Assembly: GCA_910576325.1 (NCBI GenBank)
Contig: CAJTIM010000032.1
Span: forward strand, 1 to 40,080
Origin: Clostridia bacterium
GTDB taxonomy: Bacteria > Bacillota > Clostridia > Lachnospirales > Lachnospiraceae
Reading direction: 5' to 3'
Length of the DNA: 40,080 bases
Below, piece by piece: positions 7,150-16,062 of this stretch. Position numbers and translations under genes: made by a program. Under the pieces are notes generated by a model. The model was not told the origin of the DNA. It made no database searches and saw only the letters and a list, made by a program, of their open reading frames with translations. Position 1 is the stretch's first letter. The number at the start of each line of letters is the position of its first letter.

Positions 7150-7974
7150 ATGAAGGCAAAAAACAACAAAACAAGAAGGGTGGTGTGGGGAAGCTTGAAA
7201 GACCGTAGAATAAACGAAATGCAGATACAAGAAATACGCTCTTTTCTGGAAGGAGTAAGGCCGCCGGAAATAGACGAAAAAAGAAAACAGAATACCCTGG
7301 AGCTGCTCCGTATGGAGAGAAAGCGTCTCCATGTGCGGTCGAGAAAAACCTACGGACGCCGGCTGCTGGAGCAGACAGCCTACTTGTCGCCGGCCGCGTG
7401 GCTGATTCAGGGAACCCTTGTTTTGAGCCTGGCATACGGCTTCCTGGTAAGGGAAAAAGAAGAAATGCTGCTCCAACTGCTGCTCTTTGCGCCTGTCATC
7501 GGGATCGTGGGATTTACGGAGCTTATGCGGAGCTACCGGCAGAATATGTGGGAGCTGGAGCAGGCATGCCGTTACAACCTGAGGCAGCTTATGGGAACGC
7601 GCCTTCTGATTTTCGGAATCGCAGATTCTCTGGTGGCATGCGGCGTGGCCGTCATGGGATGGGGAGCGGGAATACGGACCTGGGAGGTGCTGATTTTCTT
7701 TTTTATTCCCCAGATACTTTCGGACTGCGTATATCTGCATCTGATGACCCGGTTCCGGCGGCGTTTTCAGGGGACAGCCCTGCTTGGAGCGGCGGTGCTG
7801 ATGACCATTTTGTGGATACGGATACTTCAAGGCGTTCCGTATAATCCGAAATTGATGCGGTGGCTTGCAGATCCTTTTGCACTGGTATTGATACTGTTTG
7901 TAAGTATGGGACTGCTGGCCCTGTGCTGCGTGCGTTTCCTGAAAGAAACGGAGACAGAGTATTGCGCAGCTTAA
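7150..7974 (+). CDS. Polytopic membrane protein, possible anti-sigma partner
   Basis: A 274-residue protein with about 70 soluble, very basic N-terminal residues (MQIQEIRSFLEGVRPPEIDEKRKQ...) followed by some six hydrophobic segments. I do not recognise a named family. Its position 10 bp after an ECF sigma gene and before an ABC ATPase/permease pair suggests it either restrains the sigma factor, with the soluble N-terminus facing the cytoplasm, or is a further transporter subunit. There is no zinc-binding HxxxCxxC motif of classic anti-sigma factors. The ribosome binding site is weak, which may mean translational coupling to the sigma gene. Confidence 0.7.
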   Translation: MKAKNNKTRRVVWGSLKDRRINEMQIQEIRSFLEGVRPPEIDEKRKQNTLELLRMERKRLHVRSRKTYGRRLLEQTAYLSPAAWLIQGTLVLSLAYGFLVREKEEMLLQLLLFAPVIGIVGFTELMRSYRQNMWELEQACRYNLRQLMGTRLLIFGIADSLVACGVAVMGWGAGIRTWEVLIFFFIPQILSDCVYLHLMTRFRRRFQGTALLGAAVLMTILWIRILQGVPYNPKLMRWLADPFALVLILFVSMGLLALCCVRFLKETETEYCAA

Positions 7975-8056
7975 AACAGTAATATCCCTTCAATATGATT
8001 TCATACCAGTGCACTTTACCGGCATACTACAAAACTTTAAATGAAAGGATAAGATC

Positions 8057-8932
8057 ATGGAACTAAGGTTAGATCGACTGACCAAGCAATACAAACAAAA
8101 GCTGGCGGTAGACAGAATTGAGCTGGAACTGAAATGCGGAGTCTACGGACTCCTGGGCGCAAACGGGGCAGGCAAGACCACTTTAATGCGTATGATCTGC
8201 GACATCCAGGAGCCGACCTCCGGGGAAATCTTCTGCAACGGCCAAAACATCCGGGAAATGGGAGAGGAGTACCGGGATCGCCTGGGCTATCTCCCGCAAA
8301 ATTTCGGCTACTACCCGGAATTTACGGCCTACAAATTTTTGCTGTACATCGCATCCCTCAAGGGACTGAGCAAGCAGCAGGCGTCCGTCCGCGCCCTCTA
8401 TCTTTTAGATATGGTGGGCCTGGCAGACCAGAAAAAGCAGAAGATAAAAACCTTTTCCGGCGGTATGAAGCAGCGTCTGGGAATTGCCCAGGCCATGTTA
8501 AACGAACCGGAAATCCTGGTTCTCGATGAACCGACAGCCGGCCTGGACCCTAAGGAACGGGTGCGTTTCCGAAACCTTATCAGCTCTTTTTCCAAGGATA
8601 AGATTGTGCTGCTGTCCACCCATATCGTATCGGATGTAGAGTATATCGCCGATGAAATCCTGGTTATGAAGGACGGACGCCTGATACACAGAGGCGCGCC
8701 GGAAGTGGTGACACAGGAGGCAAAAGGACTGGTATGGGAGTGCAAAGTGGATACCAAAGACGCAGAACGCTATGTGGAACGGTACAATGTGGGGAATCTG
8801 AAAAACACAGGCGATCAGACGGTCCTGCGTATTATCTCCGATGTCTGCCCCTGTGAGGGAGCGGTGGAAACGGAGCCGACCCTGGAGGACCTGTATCTAT
8901 ACTACTTCAGCGAGGAGGAGGACAGATCATGA
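8057..8932 (+). CDS. ABC transporter ATP-binding protein
   Basis: A 291-residue ATPase with Walker A GANGAGKTT, Q-loop LPQNFGYYP, signature SGGMKQRLGIAQAM, Walker B ILVLDEPTAGLD and switch His in LLSTH. The C-terminal ~80 residues, after the core (~210 residues), are an extra domain typical of ABC-2-type drug or peptide exporters. Its stop overlaps the permease start by 4 bp (ATGA), so the two are one exporter. The start has AAAGGAT about 8 nt upstream. The substrate cannot be told; the link to an ECF sigma factor suggests export of toxic or cell-envelope-active compounds. Confidence 0.93.
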   Translation: MELRLDRLTKQYKQKLAVDRIELELKCGVYGLLGANGAGKTTLMRMICDIQEPTSGEIFCNGQNIREMGEEYRDRLGYLPQNFGYYPEFTAYKFLLYIASLKGLSKQQASVRALYLLDMVGLADQKKQKIKTFSGGMKQRLGIAQAMLNEPEILVLDEPTAGLDPKERVRFRNLISSFSKDKIVLLSTHIVSDVEYIADEILVMKDGRLIHRGAPEVVTQEAKGLVWECKVDTKDAERYVERYNVGNLKNTGDQTVLRIISDVCPCEGAVETEPTLEDLYLYYFSEEEDRS

Positions 8933-10014
8933 TTCGGCTGATTCGATTTGAATTTGAAAAAATATTTAACAGGAAAACCGTGTATGCGGCCATTGCATTT
9001 ATTGCAATTATGGGCGGCGCCATATGTACGGGCAGAGGGGCGGGAGGGCAGATTGTCCTTAATTCTGACGGCAGTTATCTGGAAGGACGGGAGGCAATAG
9101 AGCGGGACAAGGAGATTGCGGCCGAGTATGAAGGCATTTTAACTGAGGAAAAGGTGGAAGAGATTTTGGAAACCTATCGCCCGGATACGGAGGATGGGGG
9201 CTTCTGGCTTGTAAATAACATTTATAATACCTTGTCCAGTCATTGGGGGGAAGCAGACGGAAGCTATGACGGCAGAGATATTCTGTCGGCTTTCCCGGAT
9301 TACCGGGACGACAGGCCGATGGTTCTGGGATACAATGAAGGATGGCTGAGCTTTCTTGAAACAGGAATGTATATGATGGCATTTATCGGCGCGCTGTTAG
9401 TGATTGGCCTTTCACCGGTATTTTCCGAGGAATATACCAGAGGAACCGATGCGCTGATTCTTACCTCCCGGCATGGAAAACGTAAATGCGCCTGGGCCAA
9501 AATCATTGCATCCTATCTCTTTACCTTATTGACGGTGGGAAGCTGGCTCTTATTTCAGAGCTTCGTATATTGGCAGAGCTTCGGCTTTGACGGCGGCGGA
9601 GCCAGTGCGCAGCTCAATAATCATTTTACGCTTACGGGAGTGCCGTATTTTTTGACCAATATGGGTGCGGCAGGCTACGGTCTTGTGCTGTGGGCCGGCG
9701 GTTCTCTGATTCTGACGGCATTTGTACTGCTGCTTTCCGCGATTTGCCGCTCCGCCTTTGTGACTGTGATTGCGGCCCTGGCCTGCTATATCATTCCGAG
9801 CATGTTCGGCCAGTTGGGTATACCGCCGCAGCTTTTAAGCCTCAATCCTATTTGGGATTTTCTGATAGAGACGCCTATGATGATACCGAAGCTTTCCCTG
9901 GCAGGGGGCGCGCAGCTTTCCTATGTGTGGGTGGTAGCGGTATTTGCCCTGGTGATGACATTAGTTTCTTTCATCTTTAGCCGGAGAATCTTTGCGAAGC
10001 ATCAGGTAATGTAA
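8929..10014 (+). CDS. ABC-2-type permease
   Basis: A 361-residue membrane subunit of the exporter formed with the ATPase upstream. The first membrane helix is near residues 17-33. A ~110-residue outer loop follows, rich in charged and aromatic residues, then about five helices (near 145-165, 185-205, 240-265, 270-290 and 325-350). This is the layout of ABC-2 permeases with one large extracytoplasmic loop. It starts inside the ATPase stop codon. No substrate-specific motif is visible. Confidence 0.88.
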   Translation: MIRLIRFEFEKIFNRKTVYAAIAFIAIMGGAICTGRGAGGQIVLNSDGSYLEGREAIERDKEIAAEYEGILTEEKVEEILETYRPDTEDGGFWLVNNIYNTLSSHWGEADGSYDGRDILSAFPDYRDDRPMVLGYNEGWLSFLETGMYMMAFIGALLVIGLSPVFSEEYTRGTDALILTSRHGKRKCAWAKIIASYLFTLLTVGSWLLFQSFVYWQSFGFDGGGASAQLNNHFTLTGVPYFLTNMGAAGYGLVLWAGGSLILTAFVLLLSAICRSAFVTVIAALACYIIPSMFGQLGIPPQLLSLNPIWDFLIETPMMIPKLSLAGGAQLSYVWVVAVFALVMTLVSFIFSRRIFAKHQVM

Positions 10015-10214
10015 GAAAGAGATATTTTATCCTTAAAATACATAACCATTTCTCCTGATTTTCAAGTGGAGTGTATGGCCTGCACAAGACACGCCGGCCG
10101 GATGGTTATAGGATTTCCGGTAATTTTTCTAAAACAGAATAGAGACATAGTTGACTTTCCTTCGCATTTTTCATACAATTTGTATGAGAGTGCAAGCTGC
10201 TAAATATCTTCTTG

Positions 10215-10257
10215 AGCCGGGAGAGGGGAATAGCACGTTCCCCCTCTCTGTACGGCT
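10215..10257 (+). promoter_or_regulatory. Two-tier hairpin in the leader of the PucR-type gene
   Basis: The 320-bp gap before the regulator contains AGCCG (10215-10219) pairing with CGGCT (10253-10257), enclosing AGAGGGGAA pairing with TTCCCCCTCT across a 7-nt loop with one bulged C. There is no T-run after it. It could be a leader structure or a weak terminator of the exporter operon. I see no other feature between 10015 and 10336. Confidence 0.4.
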
Positions 10258-10336
10258 TACCCGGTGAATCAGCAGGATATACCGTATGATCCGCCTGAAA
10301 GCAGCGCCCAGGAATACACAGGAGGAATTTCAAACC

Positions 10337-11857
10337 ATGAAGCTTAGTACCTCGATTCTGGCCCACAAACTCAAATCAAAATTTACCCTTCAAAATAAAA
10401 AGGCCCTGTCCGACGAGCTGCACTTAGAGCAGGTCTTATTTTTCTGCGACGGAGACGGTATGCAGAATCACAAAATCTATATCTGCTCTCAGGATCAGGT
10501 GTCCGAGCAGGACTTCATAGTGCCGGAGGAGGCCGTGCTGTTCTGTATCGGAAAGGTGCGCACGCGGAATACAGGAAAGAACGGGCAGGTATTTCAGCTT
10601 GTGGACGATACCTCTCCGTTTATGCTTTTCAATGAGATTCAGCGGCTTTTTGAATATTACAGTCAGTGGGACGAGCGGCTTTATGAGCTTGCCAATCAGG
10701 AGGGAAGCATCCAGGAAATGCTGGACGAAAGCTTTCGTGTATTCCATAATCCTGTGATTGTTAATTCGGCGGATTACTTTGTGATCGGGTATTCCAGTGT
10801 GATTGATACGCGCTCGGAGCTGTCCGGTCTGGTAGATCCGGATGCTATTTTTGAGTACAGCGGAGAATACCGCAATACGGAGCAGCAGCAAAATCTGATG
10901 AAAAAGAAGGGGGCTTATTTTTTCCCGGACTATATTACGGGGGCAAGAAGTCTCTGTGTAAATATTTTCGAGCATGACCGCTTTACATACCGGGTGACTA
11001 TGGTGGAGAGCTTAAGCCGGTTTGAAGCTTATGACGGCGCCCTTTTGGAGCATCTTACGGAGTATATTAAGCTGGCATTGTCCAAGCAGATGACCCTGCA
11101 GGCGGATATGGGCTATCGGTTGGATCGGATTCTTTCCGATATTTTGCTGAATCCGGATCAGGACAGTGAGGTGACCAGACAGTGGTTCTCGGAATTTGGT
11201 TGGCTTCCGGAGCATCGGTACTTTTGCATCAATCTGAAGGTGGCGGCTCTGGATCTGGAAAATATGACCGTGCGTTTTATTTGCAGTCATATTGAAAATA
11301 TGCTTGGCAATTCCTGTGCGTTTCAGTATGAAAATAATATTACGATTTTTGTGAATCTCACACGCTTTGGGGGAGGCGCGGCGGATGCGCTGGAGAAGAT
11401 CGTTTATTTTCTTCGGGACAGTTTTTTGAAGGCTGGGTTAAGCAATGAGTTTGTGGGATTTGAGACTTTGTACTATCATTACCGGCAGGCGGCGGTGGCT
11501 CTGGAGGTAGGGGGAAGGAGGGCGCCGTTTCGGTGGATTCATCGGTTTGATGAGATTGCCCTTGATTATCTTTTGGAGCAGAGCAGGGGGGAATTGCCCG
11601 GGGAGTTGGTGTGTTCGCGGAAGATTTTGGAGCTGCGCGCTTTTGATGGGAAGCATAATACGGATTATTATAATACTTTGAAGCTTTATGTGAAGAATCA
11701 TCTGAATGCGGTGCAGACGGCGAAGCAGCTTTATATTCATAGGAGTACGTTTCTTTATCGGATGGAGAAGATTAAGGAGTTGATTCGTATGGATTTGGAT
11801 GATTATGATACGCTGCTTTATGTGATGATTACGTTTCGGATGATGGAGTTGGAGTGA
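10337..11857 (+). CDS. PucR/CdaR-family transcriptional regulator
   Basis: A 506-residue regulator from ATG 10337, which has AGGAGG 9 nt upstream; an earlier in-frame ATG (10286) does not. The N-terminal half looks like a sensory domain. The middle (DRILSDILLNPD... to YYHYRQAAVALEVG) matches the GGDEF-like CdaR middle domain. The C-terminal end is a PucR helix-turn-helix: LKLYVKNHLNAVQTAKQLYIHRSTFLYRMEKIKEL. Members of this family respond to small molecules and often control purine, sugar-acid or amino-acid catabolism. The permease and phosphoribosyltransferase just downstream make purines or nucleobases the likely signal. Coding DNA becomes strongly G/T-rich near its 3' end. Confidence 0.88.
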   Translation: MKLSTSILAHKLKSKFTLQNKKALSDELHLEQVLFFCDGDGMQNHKIYICSQDQVSEQDFIVPEEAVLFCIGKVRTRNTGKNGQVFQLVDDTSPFMLFNEIQRLFEYYSQWDERLYELANQEGSIQEMLDESFRVFHNPVIVNSADYFVIGYSSVIDTRSELSGLVDPDAIFEYSGEYRNTEQQQNLMKKKGAYFFPDYITGARSLCVNIFEHDRFTYRVTMVESLSRFEAYDGALLEHLTEYIKLALSKQMTLQADMGYRLDRILSDILLNPDQDSEVTRQWFSEFGWLPEHRYFCINLKVAALDLENMTVRFICSHIENMLGNSCAFQYENNITIFVNLTRFGGGAADALEKIVYFLRDSFLKAGLSNEFVGFETLYYHYRQAAVALEVGGRRAPFRWIHRFDEIALDYLLEQSRGELPGELVCSRKILELRAFDGKHNTDYYNTLKLYVKNHLNAVQTAKQLYIHRSTFLYRMEKIKELIRMDLDDYDTLLYVMITFRMMELE

Positions 11858-11870
11858 AAAGGAGGGGGAC

Positions 11871-12109
11871 GGTAACAAATCAGACGGGCGGCAGCGGGGC
11901 AGGCTCTCAGGCTTTTCCATATCTGTGTTCGGACGGTTCACGTACACGCTGTCTGCTTTGGAAGGACATTACCTTGTGGGTTTTGATAAGGGTGTTGGGA
12001 TTGGTGGTAATGTCCGTCCAAATCAGACAGCATGTTCGCGAACAGCCGGACACCTGATATCGGAAAAGCCTGAGAGCCTGCTCCGCTGCCGCCCGTCTGA
12101 TTTGTTACC
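11871..12109. repeat. Long imperfect palindrome, copy 1
   Basis: A 239-bp element starting 13 bp after the regulator stop. The outer 27 bp (11871-11897 and 12083-12109) are perfect inverted repeats, and pairing continues with a few mismatches for about 100 bp per arm to a ~30-nt centre. The inner arm holds CGGACGGTTCACGTACA, shared (with small changes) with copies at 21951 and 32666. The ORFs overlapping it are not real genes. It may act as a 3'-end structure or terminator, or be a miniature mobile element. The remaining gap 12110-12269 contains only a short hairpin before the permease ribosome binding site. Confidence 0.85.
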
Positions 12110-12269
12110 TGGGGGTGGTGTCGGGAGGTTATTGTTTGTATGCTATTGCTCCGTGAGGGTTTTGGCTGTATTTTTTTTACAGATGTATTGCATGTTAGGG
12201 GATTTAGTGATAACATAGGGTGGAAAAAATCAGGATTTGTCAAAAATCCTCGAAAGGATGTGTGTTCTT

Positions 12270-13343
12270 ATGGAATTTATTCAAGATCTGCTGGCGGCTA
12301 TTGGGGTGGTGCTGAATGGGATTCCCCAGGGGCTTCTGGCTATTTCTTTTGGCTTTGCTTCGGTGCCTACTGCTCTTGGGTTTGTTGTTGGTGCGGTGGC
12401 TTGCGGGGCGCTTGGCTCGGTTGTGCCTATTTCTTTTCAGGCGGAGACGATTACTCTGGCGGGAACGATGGGGAAGGATTTGCGGGAGCGGCTGTCGATG
12501 GTTTTTTATGCCGGTGCTGCTATGCTGGTTTTGGGGGCCTGCGGACTGCTGGGGGTTATTACTGATTTTGCGGGAGATGTGATTGTTAATGCGATGATGG
12601 CCGGCGTGGGAATTATGCTTGCAAAGGTTTCCTTTGGTATGATTAAGGAAAATATGCTGGTGGGCAGTGTTTCTCTGGCTACGGCTGTGGCGGTGTATTT
12701 TTTCTTTGGGCAGAATCTGGTTTATACGATTGTGATTTCTCTGATTGTTTCTTCTATAGCGGCGAAGGCGGCGGGGCAGGATGTCGGAGGAGGAATGACG
12801 GAGAAAATGGGGAAGCTTACGTTTCAGAAGCCTGCTTTTAATCTGAGAATCCTCCGGGGGGCGCTGGCTCTTTGCTGTCTGACTGTAGGCGGAAATATTG
12901 CTTTTGGCTCCATTACGGGAGGGATTGCCGGGGCAAATGCCAATATTGATCATTTGACTATTTATTCCGGTTTGGCGGATGCGGTAAGCTCGCTTTTTGG
13001 CGGCGGTCCGGTGGAGGCTATTATTTCGGCAACGGCGGGGGCGCCTCATCCGGTAACGGCAGGCGTGCTGATGATGGTGATTATGGCCGCAATTTTGTTT
13101 GTTGGCTTACTGCCTAAGATTGGGAAATTTGTGCCGAATCAGTCAATTGCCGGTTTCCTCTTTATTTTGGGAGCTGTTGTGACTGTGCCTACCAATGCGG
13201 CGGTTGCTTTTTCGGGAACGGCTCCCGGGGATAATATTGTGGGCGGCGTGACTATTGTGGTGACGGCGGCGGTGGACCCCTTTGTGGGTATGCTTGCGGG
13301 ACTGGCTCTTAAGCTTCTTTTCAGCATGGGAATCGGTGTGTAA
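12270..13343 (+). CDS. NCS2-like nucleobase permease
   Basis: A 357-residue integral membrane protein with about 10-12 hydrophobic segments and glycine-rich repeats such as GGNIAFGSITGGIAG and SGTAPGDNIVGGV. It resembles guanine/hypoxanthine-type transporters, but I cannot place it in a named subfamily with certainty. A purine role is supported mainly by context: a PucR regulator upstream and a PRPP-binding transferase downstream. The start at 12270 is chosen from AAGGA about 11 nt upstream; ATG 12258 is inside that site. The coding strand is extremely G/T-rich. Confidence 0.75.
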   Translation: MEFIQDLLAAIGVVLNGIPQGLLAISFGFASVPTALGFVVGAVACGALGSVVPISFQAETITLAGTMGKDLRERLSMVFYAGAAMLVLGACGLLGVITDFAGDVIVNAMMAGVGIMLAKVSFGMIKENMLVGSVSLATAVAVYFFFGQNLVYTIVISLIVSSIAAKAAGQDVGGGMTEKMGKLTFQKPAFNLRILRGALALCCLTVGGNIAFGSITGGIAGANANIDHLTIYSGLADAVSSLFGGGPVEAIISATAGAPHPVTAGVLMMVIMAAILFVGLLPKIGKFVPNQSIAGFLFILGAVVTVPTNAAVAFSGTAPGDNIVGGVTIVVTAAVDPFVGMLAGLALKLLFSMGIGV

Positions 13344-13389
13344 GAGAACGGTGTGAGGATATTGTTTTTTTAGAGGAAGGAGAGTAAAA

Positions 13390-13932
13390 ATGAACTATTA
13401 TGAGCTTTCGGTAGCAGGCGTGACGCGCCAGCTTCCGATTATGCAGATTGCCCCGGATCTGGCCATTGCCAGCTTTGTTATTCTGGGAGACTGTGAGCTG
13501 GTGACAAAGGCTGCGCCGCTTCTGGAGAAAAAGCTGCCCAAGGTGGATTATATTGTAACTGCGGAGGCAAAGGGGATTCCTCTGGTGCAGGAGCTTTGCC
13601 GGCTGCGGGGGCTTCCTTATTATATTGTAGCCCGGAAAAGTATTAAGCCCTATATGGATCAGCCTTTAACTGACGAGGTGGTATCCATCACTACCCAGAA
13701 AACCCAGACCCTTTGTCTGGACGGAAAGGATGCCATGCTTCTTCGGGGCCGGAAAGTGGCTATTGTGGATGATGTGATTTCTACAGGGGAGTCTTTAAGC
13801 GCCATTGAACGCCTGGTGGAGAAGGCCGGCGGAAATATTCTTGCCCGGGCAGCTATTTTGGCGGAGGGAGACGCGGCGAAGCGGGAGGATATTGTTTATC
13901 TGGAGGAGCTGCCGCTGTTTCCTATTTCCTGA
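13390..13932 (+). CDS. Purine-type phosphoribosyltransferase (APRT/XPRT-like)
   Basis: A 180-residue type I phosphoribosyltransferase. The PRPP loop is clear: KVAIVDDVISTGESLSA, near residues 121-137. Earlier hallmarks are YIVTAEAKGIPLVQEL and PYYIVARKSIKPYM, as in adenine and xanthine phosphoribosyltransferases. It would convert a base plus PRPP to the nucleotide in the cytoplasm, trapping what the permease 46 bp upstream imports. AAGGAGAG lies 7 nt before ATG. Base specificity cannot be read from the sequence by eye. Confidence 0.87.
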   Translation: MNYYELSVAGVTRQLPIMQIAPDLAIASFVILGDCELVTKAAPLLEKKLPKVDYIVTAEAKGIPLVQELCRLRGLPYYIVARKSIKPYMDQPLTDEVVSITTQKTQTLCLDGKDAMLLRGRKVAIVDDVISTGESLSAIERLVEKAGGNILARAAILAEGDAAKREDIVYLEELPLFPIS

Positions 13933-13949
13933 GGAATGAGCATTTGAAA

Positions 13950-13978
13950 GCATATAAATACACCCCTTTACATATATT
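13950..13978 (+). promoter_or_regulatory. Sigma-E-like promoter of spoIVA
   Basis: GCATAT (13950-13955), a 15-bp spacer, then CATATATT (13971-13978) fits the mother-cell sigma-E pattern (-35 G-ATA-T, -10 CATA---T). A partly matching inverted copy (CATATATGGAAGGGG, 13987-14001) overlaps the leader and could fold with CCCCTTTACATATAT. Regulation by sigma-E is inferred from the known behaviour of spoIVA. Confidence 0.6.
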
Positions 13979-14007
13979 GTAAAAGCATATATGGAAGGGG
14001 TATTTTT

Positions 14008-15489
14008 ATGGACAAAAGTTCCGAATATAACTTGTATAAAGACATTCGTACCCGGACGGGCGGCGAGATTTACCTGGGTGTGGTAGGCCCGGTGCGCACC
14101 GGAAAATCTACTTTTATCAAGCGGTTTATGGATCTGTGCGTGCTTCCGGGCATTGAGGATGAAAATGCCAGAACAAGGGCCAGGGATGAGCTGCCTCAGT
14201 CGGCGGCAGGAAAGACGATTATGACGACGGAGCCGAAATTTATTCCCAAGGAAGCCGTGGAGGTACGGATTTCCGGGGATGTGGCTGTAAAGGTGCGGAT
14301 GATTGACTGCGTGGGCTTTATGGTGCCCGGCTCCGAGGGGCATATGGAGGACGACACGGAGCGGATGGTAAAGACGCCCTGGTTTGACTATGAGGTGCCT
14401 TTTACTCAGGCTGCGGAGCTGGGGACGAAAAAGGTGATTACGGATCATTCCACCATCGGAATCGTAGTAACCTGCGACGGCTCTTTTGGGGATATCCCCA
14501 GGGATAATTACATAGAACCGGAGGAGCGGACCATAGCGGAGCTTAAGAAGCTTGGGAAGCCCTTTGTGATCCTGTTAAATTCCGAGAAGCCTTACGGCGA
14601 CGCCGCTTCCGGCCTGGCTGCCAAGATGGAAGAAAAGTACGGTGTTTCCGTGCTACCGGTAAACTGCGAGCAGCTCCGCAAAGAGGATGTTACCCGGATA
14701 CTGGAGCAGATTCTTTATGAATTTCCGCTGGCTAAGGTGGAATGTTACGTACCGAAATGGGTGGAAATGCTGCCGATGGAGCATCGTATCAAGCAGGATG
14801 TAATTGCAAGGCTTAAAGAGCTGGCAGGAAAGCTCAACACCATCCGGGATGTAACGCCGGAAAATCTGTGGATGGAGAGCGAGTTTATTGATCGGATGAA
14901 ATTAGACCAGATCCACATGGACAGCGGAACTGCCCGGGTGAATATGGAGATAGATGATCGGTATTACTATGAGCTTTTAAGCGAGCTGACCGGAAGCGAA
15001 ATACTGGGCGAATACGAGCTGATGTCCCTGATTCGGGAATTGTCCAGGATGAAAAAAGAATATGAGAAGGTAGCTACTGCAATCACGTCTGTTCGGCAGA
15101 AGGGGTATGGAGTTGTGATGCCGGATCAGGAAGAGATTACGTTAGAAGAGCCGGAGCTTATACATCAGGGGAATAAATTTGGGGTAAAGATACGTTCCAT
15201 TGCGCCCAGTATTCATTTGATTCGGGCTAATATAGAAACCGAAATAGCGCCGATTGTGGGGAGTGAGGATCAGGCGAAAGATCTCATTACATATCTGAAA
15301 GACAGCAGCGGGGAGAATGAAAGCATTTGGAGTACGAATATCTTTGGAAAATCGGTAGAAGAATTAGTAGAAGACGGGATACGTGGGAAGATCTATCAAA
15401 TCGGCGATGAGAGCCAGGTGAAGTTACAGGAGACAATGCAGAAAATAGTAAATGACAGCAATGGGGGGCTGGTTTGTATCATTATCTAG
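14008..15489 (+). CDS. spoIVA: Stage IV sporulation protein A
   Basis: A 493-residue SpoIVA, the ATPase that polymerises on the forespore outer surface and forms the base layer of the spore coat. The N-terminal P-loop GPVRTGKST (residues 27-35), MIDCVGFMVPG and the following GTPase-like fold are typical. The middle and C-terminal domains are complete and the protein ends in the conserved short hydrophobic tail (GLVCIII). Length equals that of known SpoIVA proteins (~492). AAGGGG lies 8 nt before ATG. Its presence shows the organism makes endospores. Confidence 0.98.
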   Translation: MDKSSEYNLYKDIRTRTGGEIYLGVVGPVRTGKSTFIKRFMDLCVLPGIEDENARTRARDELPQSAAGKTIMTTEPKFIPKEAVEVRISGDVAVKVRMIDCVGFMVPGSEGHMEDDTERMVKTPWFDYEVPFTQAAELGTKKVITDHSTIGIVVTCDGSFGDIPRDNYIEPEERTIAELKKLGKPFVILLNSEKPYGDAASGLAAKMEEKYGVSVLPVNCEQLRKEDVTRILEQILYEFPLAKVECYVPKWVEMLPMEHRIKQDVIARLKELAGKLNTIRDVTPENLWMESEFIDRMKLDQIHMDSGTARVNMEIDDRYYYELLSELTGSEILGEYELMSLIRELSRMKKEYEKVATAITSVRQKGYGVVMPDQEEITLEEPELIHQGNKFGVKIRSIAPSIHLIRANIETEIAPIVGSEDQAKDLITYLKDSSGENESIWSTNIFGKSVEELVEDGIRGKIYQIGDESQVKLQETMQKIVNDSNGGLVCIII

Positions 15490-15501
15490 CTACAAGCCGG
15501 G

Positions 15502-15569
15502 TACAAAAGGAAAAGCAAGAGCCGAATGGGGTGCTGGCACACCAGGCGGCTCTTGCTTTTCCTTTTGTA
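15502..15569 (+). terminator. Perfect 22-bp inverted repeat after spoIVA
   Basis: Positions 15502-15523 and 15548-15569 are exact inverted repeats of 22 bp around a 24-nt loop. They start 13 bp after the spoIVA stop codon, and the 3' arm is T-rich (CTTTTCCTTTTGT). It should act as the spoIVA terminator. The end of its 3' arm runs straight into the first 128-bp repeat unit. Confidence 0.8.
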
Positions 15570-15570
15570 T

Positions 15571-15915
15571 GCGGCGCCAGCCGCAAACCGAGGAAGGCCG
15601 AATGGCCTTTCGAGGTGCCCGGCGACCGGGGCCAAAACCCCAAAAAAAACCTGCCAGGGGCGCCTGCGCCCCAGGCAGCACTTACTTTTCTTTTGTATGC
15701 GGCGCCAGCCGCAAACCGAGGAAGGCCGAATGGCCTTTCGAGGTGCCCGGCGACCGGGGCCAAAACCCCAAAAAAAACCTGCCAGGGGCGCCTGCGCCCC
15801 AGGCAGCACTTACTTTTCTTTTGTATGCGGCGCCAGCCGCAAATCGAGGAAGGCCGAATGGCCTTTCAAGGTGCCCGGCGACCGGAGCCAAAAACCCAAA
15901 ATAAACCTGCCTTTT
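15571..15915. repeat. 128-bp GC-rich tandem repeats
   Basis: Units start (GCGGCGCCAG) at 15571, 15699 and 15827, exactly 128 bp apart. The first two are nearly identical and the third is diverged and shortened. Each unit holds nested stems: GCGGC/GCCGC, AAGGCC/GGCCTT, and a long GC stem (CTGCCAGGGGCGC with GCGCCCCAGGCAG) which, on the minus strand, is followed by eight T and is a textbook terminator for antisense transcripts. As 128 is not a multiple of 3, the same peptide appears in all three frames, so it is not coding. The rest of the gap to 16062 is AC-rich with no feature. Confidence 0.85.
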
Positions 15916-16062
15916 TTCATCTTCATACAAATTTAAGACAATATTAGAAACTTTTTAGAGACAATCCTAGTAAAATTCTAATAACCATCCCCCAAAAAAA
16001 TCCATTCACATTGACCGCCAGCACACCAACTACAAAAACATCAACCCACACAGGAGCCATTC

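Noticed and set aside
11925..12218. Small proteins encoded within the long palindrome
   Set aside because: The ORFs follow the two arms of an inverted repeat and are explained by it; no ribosome binding site or family match.
12110..12269. Purine riboswitch before the nucleobase permease
   Set aside because: I looked for the conserved purine aptamer core and its pairing and did not find them; only a short hairpin is present.
15571..15915. Regular repeats as a possible CRISPR array
   Set aside because: The 128-bp units are contiguous and nearly identical throughout; there are no unique spacers between short repeats.
15452..15947. Overlapping proline/arginine-rich ORFs after spoIVA
   Set aside because: They are the 128-bp repeat read in three frames, so the same peptide appears regardless of frame.
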